Below, piece after piece: positions 19,601 through 27,763 of a DNA stretch of 64,000 bases (position 1 is the first letter of the stretch; the number at the start of each line of letters is the position of its first letter). The stretch spans positions 4,853,001-4,917,000 of the forward strand of contig NZ_CP012040.1 of assembly GCF_001050135.1 (NCBI RefSeq), read 5' to 3'. The stretch comes from Cyclobacterium amurskyense. GTDB lineage: Bacteria; Bacteroidota; Bacteroidia; Cytophagales; Cyclobacteriaceae. The translations under genes and the position numbers were made by a program. Under the pieces are notes generated by a model. That model was not told the origin of the DNA and made no database searches. It saw only the letters and a program-made list of their open reading frames with translations.

Positions 19601-20371
19601 AGGGTTCACATTTCCCAAATACACACTTATTTTTTTTGTTGAAGGGTTAAAATACCATTCCCCAAATGAATCCAGTGTACTTATATGGTTTGAAATGAAG
19701 AAACCATAACCTTCCTGTGCTTTGTAATTACTAATACCTCCATTATAATGAATTTGTTGGCCAGTTTGTGATGTGATATTGTACCTGTTTATTACCCAAT
19801 CCTTGGTCCTGATTATTACATCTGCTCCTTTCCAATCATGGGTACTGATTAATTGATCACTCTGGATCATATTGGTTCTTACCTTATCAATGGTCAGGTA
19901 TCCATCATTTTGTATGTCTGCATTGGGATACCTACCCATTTCATGGATTTCCTCATTGATCAAAAGGACCTTAACTGCGTCTGAATTGACTGGAGCAGTA
20001 CTTTCATAAATACCATTTCCTTTTGCTTTCCATGCTTTGATTTCTTGGAAAGAAGTAATTATAGGCTTTAAGCCTGTTCCATAGGCACCAATTATTACTG
20101 GTGAAGTAGGGGAGCCTGAAGCTTTAATGTGCAGTGTTCCATAAAAGGTTTCTCCTCTTTTGAATAAAATGGAATCTCCAGGCTTTATAATATCGAACTG
20201 GGAATTGATCTTCTCAATGGTTTTCCATGGAGTAGCTGGATTTTGAGCCTCCTCTATACTGCGATTGTCATCTCCCTTTTCATTGGACAAATAATAATTG
20301 TTGGCAAATCCATCAGAAATAGATATTGCCATCACAATAAATGTGTAAATGGGTAAAAATAGAAATTTCAT
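16613..20371 (-). CDS. Secreted right-handed beta-helix protein with malectin-like and T9SS sorting domains
   Basis: Large surface or secreted protein of about 1252 residues. The ATG at 20371 is chosen because it opens into the signal peptide MKFLFLPIYTFIVMAIS; an upstream start would add eight residues. The first 600 residues form a parallel beta-helix (FLDDNSNNISIIGNTVGN, NGMYLKYGNDRAIVRDNEV), as in polysaccharide lyases and chondroitinase-B-like proteins. A CBM4/9-like region follows at about 630-780 (LDDLEFVEAE). Then come two related malectin-like modules (about 825-990 and 990-1140, with TYHNELYFGKGGPAAKAG and TMHNELWFGHEGGAPSAG). The C-terminal 80 residues are a type A type IX sorting domain (IRIFPNPAKGDVQLEI, GLYLLSV). 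It probably binds or cleaves an acidic polysaccharide. Confidence 0.82.
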   Translation of the reverse strand: MKFLFLPIYTFIVMAISISDGFANNYYLSNEKGDDNRSIEEAQNPATPWKTIEKINSQFDIIKPGDSILFKRGETFYGTLHIKASGSPTSPVIIGAYGTGLKPIITSFQEIKAWKAKGNGIYESTAPVNSDAVKVLLINEEIHEMGRYPNADIQNDGYLTIDKVRTNMIQSDQLISTHDWKGADVIIRTKDWVINRYNITSQTGQQIHYNGGISNYKAQEGYGFFISNHISTLDSFGEWYFNPSTKKISVYLGNVNPSTLKVKVSTLDNLLTKDYRESYVRVENIQFKGANGNNLHLEGGDNIVISDSEIEFSGEDGIHSRGVSDLIIEGNIVRHSYNNGMYLKYGNDRAIVRDNEVSNTAMVIGRTLNDDAAGIGIFASGEKILVQNNSVINTGFNGIQFSGNHTVVKNNFIDTYCLIKSDGGGIYTFGGVEYQAYTGRKIEGNIVVNGIGKTTGVPKRGVEYKVLVEGIFLDDNSNNISIIGNTVGNTTNSGLKIANGNTIYVSNNSFFNNQYSITLGNSSIGQDTRNIDIENNQFFTKLADQYSYGIKTHKNDISLMADFDNNYFFRPLSDEYSINHQYTKNGVVESAVDDLSHWSAKHAKDRNSTSNSIDFSRYTVRKKIGNSLYPNTTFERNITGLSCNDCQSTWEDDSKMTGGALKVTSSASSSVKLNLGALKKDKTYLLSVKAYANKEGPLAFNLRFTDSPWERLSPISTFNIDKEVNTYEVLISPYQDENEVSLMISSSEKNMTYWLDDLEFVEAEASVVNPDEVMLFEVNPSNSNKTITLSGTYVNAKLEQFSGKVTIPPYGSLTLFKLSEKSKANENLEDLHYHTWEDGSIEFNEINFGKINNEFISNSNFNTNTSASNEKIFQSERYASLLEFQIPIENGTYTIKTYHNELYFGKGGPAAKAGNRVFDILIEDKVVKKDFDLFTESNNEPVTHTFESIEIIDGVLNLKMLASANNASISGLSIIREKAAGPPISDYTYFLNTGGETDAELIGITYLAETATDSHYNEGSGRFENAELEAEPMFQTERNGKNLVYNFPVPNGTYTVFTMHNELWFGHEGGAPSAGKRVFDITLEGETIKSNFDIFEENKNYPMLLSFENIVVDDGILSLQMTAKENNASISGIALIGSEVKNNNIKSSLKSLQQIYNNRHKEEEFFTGSEDDIRIFPNPAKGDVQLEINTIIGKGSVYIHNMNGHLLSHFDWNKTTEEKLNIPIDNLSKGLYLLSVSNEQTIIYQQKLVVSP

Positions 20372-20670
20372 ACTATTAAAAATTGAAACACACATCTTTT
20401 ATTTTTTAAGCTATTAAAAAAAGATGCCTTATTTTATATACGTAAAAAAGCTGTTAAAAAAATTATACTTATAGTTTCTAACCTTTATTAAATTTTAATA
20501 TTGATTTATTAACAAATATATAAATTTATTTTACCTATATGAAAACTGGGGTTTCAATAATTAAAAATACTTTCCAATGACTTATAGCTATCTGGTCTTT
20601 AGTTTGGTTTTATTAATTTACAATTGAACGTGGTAATGTATTGTATGTAATTTGGCTTGTAATACCTTCT

Positions 20671-21399
20671 TTATTCCAAGCCTTTCTTTTCTGGGTTCCA
20701 AAAAGGTTTTGTTTTGATTTGACGGGTTTCCCATCCCAACTCATTTCTGAAAAATTTTGTCAATGCCACACATATTCTACTATCTCCAGCGATATAAACT
20801 ATCTTTTTTCCCATTAGCTTAGGGGCTATTTCTTTTACCTTGGCAATGATCTCATCACTAGGGTTTTGAGGCAGTTCATAAAAATCAAAGGGTAAACTGC
20901 CATCTACGTCAGGGAACAAATCACTTTTTTGCTGACTGTACAATATACTTGCCACTTGCTTGTCCTTACCTATGTTTCTGTGGATCATATATAGGTGGGA
21001 GAGGGCAGAAAGATCACCTACCATCAGGTAACTGTCTGCAGTGTCATCGGCCAAGAACTTGCCCTTTTTCCACTTGAAATAGACCGAATCGCCCACTTGA
21101 GCATCCTTCACCCATTTCGCACCAATACCATTACTGTGAGTGGCAATGGCTACATCCACAAAACCTTCTGTCTGATTGATGTTCCAGACACTGTAGCTTC
21201 GCATTTTGTCTTTCATCGACAGTTGTTCCTGGCCTATACCTATGCCCATCCTCAAGAAGGATCCGGGAATAAAATTGGCTTTGCTAATCCCCTCATTTTG
21301 CAAGCGAATTTTATAGAGGCTTTTTGAAAGGGCTACTTTCTCTATGAGGATGGCTTCCTCCAGAACTACTGTTTTTAGAATGTTTTCTATGATGCTCAT
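20671..21399 (-). CDS. Siderophore-interacting FAD protein (SIP family)
   Basis: Flavin reductase-like protein of 242 residues. The FAD-binding region holds GSFLRMGIG and the family motif MRSYSVWN; the C-terminal NAD(P)-binding half holds SYLMVGDLSALSHLYMI, IVYIAGDSRICVALTKFF and the final PFWNPEKKG typical of SIP proteins. Such enzymes reduce ferric siderophores with NAD(P)H in the cytoplasm. It is the last of four same-strand genes; the NmrA-like gene ends 4 bp upstream. A ferric-reductase-like membrane protein in the operon supports a role in iron or electron transfer. Confidence 0.85.
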   Translation of the reverse strand: MSIIENILKTVVLEEAILIEKVALSKSLYKIRLQNEGISKANFIPGSFLRMGIGIGQEQLSMKDKMRSYSVWNINQTEGFVDVAIATHSNGIGAKWVKDAQVGDSVYFKWKKGKFLADDTADSYLMVGDLSALSHLYMIHRNIGKDKQVASILYSQQKSDLFPDVDGSLPFDFYELPQNPSDEIIAKVKEIAPKLMGKKIVYIAGDSRICVALTKFFRNELGWETRQIKTKPFWNPEKKGLE

Positions 21400-21403
21400 T
21401 TCT

Positions 21404-22264
21404 TTATTTTCTTGGGTGGTTTTGTTGGTAGTTTTCTATCATGGCCAAAGGAGAGGGGTGCTGTTGTCCTGTCGCTTTTTCATAGTCTGAAGGTACATCG
21501 TTGGCCCCATCTTTTATGCCTTCATAAATTCCTGCAATGATGGTGCCTATAAAGTCACCCAAAGCCGCCTGCCGTTCCTTTTTATACTCCTCTACAGGCA
21601 CGGCCGTGTATTTTAAATTGGTCTTGTAAACATGGTTAATAGCTGTAGCCAATTGGCTTTGTGTAATGGCTTCTCCTACCAGATTGTAGGTATTACCTTT
21701 GTGCTTGTCATCCAAAAGCATTTGTGCATAGGCAAAACCCAAGGCTTCTCTGCTGGTATAGCCACACTTACCATTACCGGCACAGTTTCTTATTTCCCCT
21801 TCCTTCACATAGGTATCAATGTATTCCAGATCGGGTTCTATATAAATGCCATTTCTTCCTATGACCCAGTCAAGCCCGGATTTACGCACATCTTCTTCGG
21901 TTTGGCGATTGCTTTGCACCACAGGGCTAAATGCCGTATTGACTTCGTCTCCTACTATGCTGGTATATACTATTTTTTTCACACCGTTTTGTTTGGCAGC
22001 TTCGATTACATTTCGGTGTTGCTGAATCCTTTTTGAGGGTTCGTCCATTCCCGAAACGAGCAAGACCTTGTCAACCCCTTTTAGGGCTTGGTCAAAATCT
22101 TCTCGCTTGGTATAATCTCCCTTTCTAACTTCCACACCCAGGTGTTTGGCCTTTTCGGTAGTCCTTGCGATGGCGATTACATTTTCTTTTCCAATTTCCT
22201 TTACAAGTGCTTTGACAATGGCTGCACCCAATTGTCCGCTAGCTGATGTTACTGCAATTTTCAT
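21404..22264 (-). CDS. NmrA-family NAD(P)H-dependent oxidoreductase (QorB-like)
   Basis: Atypical SDR enzyme of 286 residues. The ATG at 22264 is preferred over an upstream TTG. The Rossmann start is IAVTSASGQLGAAIV, with VIAIARTTEKA for the cofactor and KKIVYTSIVGD for the central strand. The C-terminal QLATAINHVYKTNLKYTAVP fits NAD(P)H:quinone oxidoreductase 2 or NmrA-like redox sensors. The substrate could be a quinone, but this cannot be read from the sequence. It sits between a ferric-reductase-like membrane protein and an SIP flavoprotein with short gaps, so the three are cotranscribed. Confidence 0.85.
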   Translation of the reverse strand: MKIAVTSASGQLGAAIVKALVKEIGKENVIAIARTTEKAKHLGVEVRKGDYTKREDFDQALKGVDKVLLVSGMDEPSKRIQQHRNVIEAAKQNGVKKIVYTSIVGDEVNTAFSPVVQSNRQTEEDVRKSGLDWVIGRNGIYIEPDLEYIDTYVKEGEIRNCAGNGKCGYTSREALGFAYAQMLLDDKHKGNTYNLVGEAITQSQLATAINHVYKTNLKYTAVPVEEYKKERQAALGDFIGTIIAGIYEGIKDGANDVPSDYEKATGQQHPSPLAMIENYQQNHPRK

Positions 22265-22277
22265 AGTTATCAATGGT

Positions 22278-22901
22278 TTATGCTTTGCTTAATTTTAATC
22301 TATTCGCAATGATCTTTTCTTTTACGACTGGAATTCTAATGACAAAACCCAAGCCCACTACCACTGCATAGACCAACCAGGTTTTTTCCAGTAGGGCAAC
22401 GTGTAGCAAGCTCAAGATTATGGCTACATAAGAATAACTTTGCAGCTTTTTCCATGTTGCTTTGAGTAGTTTCATTGATTTCCTGTTGGAAGTCAGTAGG
22501 AGAGGGATTAGAATTAAAACAGCTATAAAACCTGCAATGTAATTGACCTGGGTGAAGGTTTCCGCAAAACCTTCTGCCCAAATAAACAGAACAAAATGCA
22601 CCAAACTCCAAACCGCCGTAGCAATGCCCATGGCTTGTCTTACAAATAGGTTGGTGATCCCAAAGAGGATAAAAAACGGGGTGCAGGTGAGCACTGCCGT
22701 TATCCAACGGATGGCAAATTCACCTGAAACATGGTACAACATCTCCAAAGTGGTTCTGTCTTCTCCCACTGCATTTTCCACAAGTGAGATGGTAAGACCA
22801 TTTTGCCAATCTATTTGGATCATTTTAGCCAATACAAGCATCGGTAATGCCGCCAATAGGGCAACAATCATCCAACCGTAATTCCGTTTCAAAAATTTCA
22901 T
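22278..22901 (-). CDS. Ferric-reductase-like (MsrQ-type) transmembrane protein
   Basis: Inner-membrane protein of 207 residues with about six hydrophobic segments. The pattern GEFAIRWITAVLTCTPFFILFG, then VWSLVHFVLFI and YSYVAIILSLLHVALL, resembles the heme b-binding ferric-reductase-like domain of MsrQ/YedZ, whose axial ligands are His residues in such segments. It could carry electrons across the membrane with its operon neighbours, the NmrA-like and SIP flavoproteins. No MsrP (molybdenum subunit) gene is near. Substrate and heme content are inferences. Confidence 0.65.
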   Translation of the reverse strand: MKFLKRNYGWMIVALLAALPMLVLAKMIQIDWQNGLTISLVENAVGEDRTTLEMLYHVSGEFAIRWITAVLTCTPFFILFGITNLFVRQAMGIATAVWSLVHFVLFIWAEGFAETFTQVNYIAGFIAVLILIPLLLTSNRKSMKLLKATWKKLQSYSYVAIILSLLHVALLEKTWLVYAVVVGLGFVIRIPVVKEKIIANRLKLSKA

Positions 22902-22979
22902 GGTGTTTTTTAATAATAAGTAGCCTTAATGTCTTGATCATCGACTTAGAGCCACCTAATGCTCAACGTTCTTCTTGAC

Positions 22980-24404
22980 TTATCGTTCTGTATTTTTCTC
23001 TAATTCGTAAGAATAGGAAAGATAATAATTTCTAGCAGGGGCATTTACTTGTTTTGCAGCCAAAGCCCTTAACAGTTTTATTTTAATCTCAGTGACTTTT
23101 GATTTTTCGTAGCCCGTTTCAAGTAAGTAGTCCGACAATTGCAGGCCCCATTGGTTATTGCCCTCCTTCAAAGCTTGGTTAACTTGCTCAAATAACTTAT
23201 CGGCACCTCCTGCAAGGGCTATCATGTTATTGGCCTCCTCTGAAGCAGAGAGTGGGTTGAGGTTTGTAGGATTTCCATCAAACCAACCTACATAGTGAAG
23301 AAATATGGAACGTACTCCCCATGGCACGGAACCATAAAACTCCTGTAAGTTGGCTTTGTTCTTTAGGCTATCGGCCAGTATAACACTGTCTACGGTTTGT
23401 TGCAGGGTGTATCCTTTGTTCATGGCGGCGATGGTTTGTTGGTAGACACTTGTTATCGCTGTTGCGTAATTTGTGAGGTTGCTGTGAACCTCTGCTTTTC
23501 CTGAAACTGGTCGGGTATGGCCAGGTACAAGGTTCTCCACCGGATAGGTACTCATTTTCTGTATTGCCTCCCCCCAAGATTTGACATCTCTGTATTGGGA
23601 ACCTCGAATGGCATATAGATTGGGAAAGGATTTGTAGTAATTGTCTCCCGTAAATAAGGTCTTCAGCCCAGGTATCCAAACAAATAGCGCATCATTTGTT
23701 TCTCCATCAGCAGCGTAAAGTTCGAAATTCAAACCTGCAAGGTTAATTAACAAGGAATCGGTAAATGTGGTATTTGGCGCAAGGTAGCCTTCTCCAACTC
23801 TATCCGCCGAAGTGCTTCCAGGGCCTACACCTCTATTGATGACCACCTCAGCTGGTAAATCCCGTCCAAATTGCCTTCCGTTTCTTATTCTTAGTATAGG
23901 TTCTACAGGAGAATGTTCTTGCAGTTCTTTCTTGAATCCCGCTCTGCCTATGATTTTAACGTTTTTGCTATCACCTACAAAAGCAGCTGTTCCTCCAGTA
24001 TGGTCCTCATGTCCATGCGTGTATATCACGGCCTTTACAGGTTTGGAGCTGATTTCCCGGAACTTTTCCGCCACTTTTTCTGCAGCTCCCAAGGCCCGAA
24101 GGGCATCTATTATCACCACTCCTTGTTCGCCAACTACCATAGAAGCATTCGAGCCATCATAGCCCACGGCCACATACACGTTTTCATTCAACTGAATGAT
24201 ATCCGGTATAAATTCATCACTTTGCTTTTTCAATTTGGTGATATTGGGATGTTCTTGTTCCACGTCCTGTTCCTGAAGGGAGTTTTCATCAGTGGAATTT
24301 TGACATGCCTGCAAAATCAGTATACCCATTACGAGCAGACCAAATATTAGTGCGCTGCTGTATGTTTTTGGAATTTTGTTTGTTTTATTTTTTCTAGTTT
24401 TCAT
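22980..24404 (-). CDS. MBL-fold metallo-hydrolase lipoprotein (alkylsulfatase-like)
   Basis: Exported hydrolase of 474 residues. A long basic leader precedes the lipobox ILQAC (Cys34). The dinuclear zinc motif is HGHEDH at 130-135 (IYTHGHEDHTGGTAAF), with further ligands in FTGDNYY and VPGHTRPV. The C-terminal part (about 330-470, WGVRSIFLHYVGWFDGNP) matches the dimerization domain of BDS1/SdsA-type alkyl sulfatases, but the terminal SCP2-like domain is absent. That places it in the shorter alkylsulfatase-like group. It is the first gene of the redox operon, 78 bp ahead of the membrane protein. Confidence 0.8.
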   Translation of the reverse strand: MKTRKNKTNKIPKTYSSALIFGLLVMGILILQACQNSTDENSLQEQDVEQEHPNITKLKKQSDEFIPDIIQLNENVYVAVGYDGSNASMVVGEQGVVIIDALRALGAAEKVAEKFREISSKPVKAVIYTHGHEDHTGGTAAFVGDSKNVKIIGRAGFKKELQEHSPVEPILRIRNGRQFGRDLPAEVVINRGVGPGSTSADRVGEGYLAPNTTFTDSLLINLAGLNFELYAADGETNDALFVWIPGLKTLFTGDNYYKSFPNLYAIRGSQYRDVKSWGEAIQKMSTYPVENLVPGHTRPVSGKAEVHSNLTNYATAITSVYQQTIAAMNKGYTLQQTVDSVILADSLKNKANLQEFYGSVPWGVRSIFLHYVGWFDGNPTNLNPLSASEEANNMIALAGGADKLFEQVNQALKEGNNQWGLQLSDYLLETGYEKSKVTEIKIKLLRALAAKQVNAPARNYYLSYSYELEKNTER

Positions 24405-24677
24405 GGCTCTGACGTTTAATGCGATCTAATTCTTGCCTCAATTGTGTAAACTCGGGCTTAATTTTTAGCGTTCTTATTAATAGTAAAACCTTCTCATTCT
24501 AAACAGTTTGATGGCTGGCTTTCTCTTCCTCTTTATATATTTTTGAACGAGGTTCACAAAAGGGACACTTAGCTATTACCCATAATTTATTTTTTACAAA
24601 GTTCCGCAAACAGCCTTCCCCATAAAAGGTAAATCCTTTGTTAAAAATGGTAAATGTGATACCTATAGGCTAAAAAA

Positions 24678-25477
24678 AGCTCAGGCGACGGTGCGTTCAC
24701 GGTGGTTGAGCCTGTCGAAACCACGTCATGTATTATTGTGTTTGTTTTCATCGATACCATTGCCTTCGACAGGCTCAGGCGACGGTACGTTCACGGTGGT
24801 TGAGCCTGTCGAAACCACGTAATGTATTAACGTGTTTGTTTTCATCGATACCATTGCCTTCGACAAGCTCAGGTGGCGGTACGATTCCGGTGGTTGAGCC
24901 TGTCGAAACCACGTAATGTATTAACGTGTTTGTTTTCATTGATACTATTGCCTTCGACAAGCTCAGGCGGCGGTACGATTCCGGTGGTTGAGCCTGTCGA
25001 AACCACGTTATGTAATATCGTTTTTGTTTTCATTGATATCATTGCCTTCAACAGGCTCAGGCGGCGGTACGTTCACGGTGGTTGAGCCTGTCGAAACCAC
25101 GTCATGTAATATCGTACTTGTTTTCATCGATACCGTTGCCTTCGACAAGCTCAGGTGGCGGTACGATTCCGGTGGTTGAGCCTGTCGAAACCACGTTATG
25201 TAATATCGTTTTTGTTTTCATTGATATCATTGCCTTCAACAGGCTCAGGCGGCGGTACGTTCACGGTGGTTGAGCCTGTCGAAACCACGTCATGTAATAT
25301 CGTACTTGTTTTCATCGATACCGTTGCCTTCGACAAGCTCAGGTGGCGGTACGATTCCGGTGGTTGAGCCTGTCGAAACCACGTCATGTAATATCGTATT
25401 TGTTTTCATCGATAGCGTTGCCTTCGACAGGCTCAGGCGACGCGTCAATATCGGTGGTTGAGCCTGTCGAAACCACG
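24678..25477. repeat. Tandem array of a 94-bp palindromic repeat, nine units
   Basis: GGTGGTTGAGCCTGTCGAA recurs at 24701, 24795, 24889, 24983, 25077, 25171, 25265, 25359 and 25453, an exact 94-bp period. Each unit joins an arm TTCGACAGGCTCA (or TTCGACAAGCTCA, a wobble variant) to its inverse TGAGCCTGTCGAA across about 23 nt, forming a 13-bp stem. Between palindromes lies a conserved spacer near GTTTTCATCGATACC. The first unit lacks its left arm. The last unit overlaps the 3' end of the GIY-YIG gene. Confidence 0.95.
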
Positions 25478-25770
25478 TCCCTCGGATACTGTGTGTAATT
25501 TTTCGCTAAATGTGGCAATAATTCATGTTTTCCATTAATCAAGGCTTCTTTCTTTTTCCTGCTCCAACCTTGAACCTGTTTTTCTCTATAATAGGCATCA
25601 TCTATTCTCTGATATTCTTCAGAATAAATCAATTTTACTGGCAATCTCTTCTTTGTGTGATTGGCACCTTCACCATTCTGATGTTGTTCAAGTCTAACAT
25701 CAAGATTGTTGGTACTTCCTGTATAGTAGGTCCCATCGGCACATTCTAATATGTAGAGCCAACCTTTCAT
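25384..25770 (-). CDS. GIY-YIG nuclease-domain protein, C-terminus read from repeat
   Basis: Small single-domain nuclease of 128 residues. Residues 1-90 form the GIY-YIG domain: KGWLYILECADGTYYTGST holds the Tyr pair, then LEQHQNGEGANHTKKRLPV and IDDAYYREKQVQGWSRKKK with the catalytic-region Arg and Glu. The last 35 residues (VVSTGSTTDIDASPEPVEG) are translated from the palindromic repeat and are not part of the fold. The gene lies between two arrays of that repeat, which suggests the nuclease and repeats are linked. Host functions of such proteins are largely unknown. Confidence 0.85.
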   Translation of the reverse strand: MKGWLYILECADGTYYTGSTNNLDVRLEQHQNGEGANHTKKRLPVKLIYSEEYQRIDDAYYREKQVQGWSRKKKEALINGKHELLPHLAKNYTQYPRDVVSTGSTTDIDASPEPVEGNAIDENKYDIT

Positions 25771-25805
25771 ATTTACACATTAAGATTTAATATACAAATA
25801 CACCT

Positions 25806-26043
25806 TTGCCTTCGGCAGGCTTACGATTCCGGAGGTTGAGCCTGTCTAAACCACGTTATGTATTAACGTACTTGTTTTCATTGATGTCGTTGCCTTCGAC
25901 AGGCTAAGGCGGCGGTACGTTCACGGTGGTTGAGCTTGTCGAAACCACGTCATTTATTATCGTACTTGTTTTCATCGATACCATTGCCTTCGACAAGCTC
26001 AGGTGGCGGTACGTTCTCGGTGGTTGAGCCTGTCGAAACCACG
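25806..26043. repeat. Second array of the 94-bp palindromic repeat, three units
   Basis: Units at 25831, 25925 and 26019 keep the 94-bp period. The first is degenerate (GGAGGTTGAGCCTGTCTAA). The array starts 35 bp upstream of the GIY-YIG start codon and ends about 90 bp from the sheath-gene stop. Confidence 0.92.
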
Positions 26044-26135
26044 TCATTGGCACTCTTTATCCAAAAATGACTTTTCAAATGATAGAATAACCTATTTTTG
26101 TTTACCCCAAATAAAGTTCCATTTTTTCTATCCCC

Positions 26136-27743
26136 TTAAACCTTCCCCATTTCTTGTTCAAAGCTTAATTCAATAAACTCTCCCGGGTGTGAAAGGGCTA
26201 CTTTTACGGATACACGTAAGATACCGTTTAAAATGTCTTCTGCCGTCATGGTGCTGCCCAAACCTATGTACACGACAAAAGCCTCCGCAGGAATTGAGCC
26301 CATAAGTCCTCCTTGTTTCCATACATACGTTAAAAAGTTTGCAATCTCACTTTTAATCGCTGCCCAAATATTAGCAGTATTGGGTTCATATACATAGACT
26401 CGAATAGCGGATTTAATTGATTGCTCCAAGAAGATGGCTGTTCGCCTTACGTTGAGATACCTCCAGTCTTGAGAGTTGCCATCCATGGTGCGGGCACCCC
26501 AGACCAAAACTCCTTGTCCCGGGAAAGTACGAATAGCATTTATCGCAAGACCCGACAAAGGCACATTGAGGTCCCCCTGCATTTCAGTGGTTACGTTGAT
26601 GGTAGGAGCTTTCACACTTGAAATGGAGACATTTTCCGGTGCATTCCATACTCCCCGGGAGTTATCTACGGAGGTATAAATCCCCGCCATGGCAGCAGAT
26701 GGAGGCATTGTATTTACTTTCTTCTGGATTGTTCTAAGCACCAGTTTATACGCCTTGCTAATGGATTGAAGGTTGTTATGCGCGTTTTTTTGACGGTCGG
26801 CTTTGATTTTTAGTTGTTCTTCTTTGCTTAATTTGGGATCTTCCGTTGGAGGAGCATCGGCTCCTTCAGCAGCAGCCTGGCCTGTCAGTTGGGATATCAT
26901 AAGCAAAAATGCTCCTTTTGATTGTTCAGGAACTTGCGAAGCATCCATTTTGAGCAAGGTGTCCAGTGTTATCATGGCATTGCCTGATAGGTTTTCATAG
27001 GAGAAGGCAGCTTCGAGATACAATATTGTATGTAGCCAGGGATAATAGGCTGCTGCAAAAGAATAGTAAGCGGATTGCGATGGGATCACGTTATCCCTAA
27101 AGGCATCAATGCTCTCTGATGGATTTTTTTCAGGTTCCCAATAGCCCCTGGGTATGTCCAAAATGGCCATACGGTTGCCCATGGACCCACAATGGTTGAT
27201 CATATGGGATTGTAATGAATAAGCGTCTTTATATCTGTCTTTCAAAGCCGATTGGCTGTCATCGTATAATTCCACTGCCTCCGGAATAATAAGTAGGGTA
27301 GGGACGGTTTCTTTTTCCAGTAGGTCTACTGCCGTTTTTAAGTCCGCTGCCTTGATCCGGTCTTTGTAATCGCCAACACAAACTACATAGCATTCCTCTC
27401 CGCCATTGTTATAGAAAAATTGAAGGGCACTGTGCATTCGGTATTGCGGCCCATTTGCTTTTACCAGGTAGCTTTCCCCAACATCCCCAAAGGTAAAATC
27501 CGCTGCATCGGTTGTGGTCTTTTCAAGGTCAAATTGAGTCACTGGCGGTTCATTGCCGAAAATCGTATAATAATCAGACAGCGAGGTTACCCTGCGCGGC
27601 TTATTGCGCAAATCCTCTCCATTGTAACTTGTATTGTGCGTATAGCCTATAAAAACAGGAATGGAAGTGGCTACCGGAACTATTCCCACAAAGGAATCAA
27701 GTTCCTGTACATAAACGCCTGGGGTTTTTCTTTGATTAGGCAT
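26136..27743 (-). CDS. Contractile tail sheath protein (phage/eCIS type), orphan
   Basis: Structural sheath subunit of 535 residues. The N-terminus is characteristic of extracellular contractile injection systems and phage sheath proteins (KTPGVYVQELDSFVGIVPVATSIPVFIGYT). The C-terminal third has the sheath-handshake region: VLVWGARTMDGNSQDWRYLNVRR, abbreviated here to WGARTMDGNSQDWRY, FLEQSIKSAIRVYVYEP and the ending FIELSFEQEMGKV. No tube, baseplate, VgrG, LysM or ATPase gene is nearby, so alone it cannot build a tail. It is cotranscribed with a DUF1059 protein 20 bp upstream and bracketed by repeat clusters. Confidence 0.85.
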   Translation of the reverse strand: MPNQRKTPGVYVQELDSFVGIVPVATSIPVFIGYTHNTSYNGEDLRNKPRRVTSLSDYYTIFGNEPPVTQFDLEKTTTDAADFTFGDVGESYLVKANGPQYRMHSALQFFYNNGGEECYVVCVGDYKDRIKAADLKTAVDLLEKETVPTLLIIPEAVELYDDSQSALKDRYKDAYSLQSHMINHCGSMGNRMAILDIPRGYWEPEKNPSESIDAFRDNVIPSQSAYYSFAAAYYPWLHTILYLEAAFSYENLSGNAMITLDTLLKMDASQVPEQSKGAFLLMISQLTGQAAAEGADAPPTEDPKLSKEEQLKIKADRQKNAHNNLQSISKAYKLVLRTIQKKVNTMPPSAAMAGIYTSVDNSRGVWNAPENVSISSVKAPTINVTTEMQGDLNVPLSGLAINAIRTFPGQGVLVWGARTMDGNSQDWRYLNVRRTAIFLEQSIKSAIRVYVYEPNTANIWAAIKSEIANFLTYVWKQGGLMGSIPAEAFVVYIGLGSTMTAEDILNGILRVSVKVALSHPGEFIELSFEQEMGKV

Positions 27744-27763
27744 GGTTTGTTTTTTAAGCGTAA

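Noticed and set aside
24728..25461. Several short reading frames of 60-70 codons on both strands
   Set aside because: They are translations of the 94-bp repeat (near-identical peptides in each unit) without ribosome sites; not genes.
24678..26043. CRISPR array
   Set aside because: Both the repeat and the sequence between repeats are conserved from unit to unit; there are no unique spacers, no leader and no cas genes.
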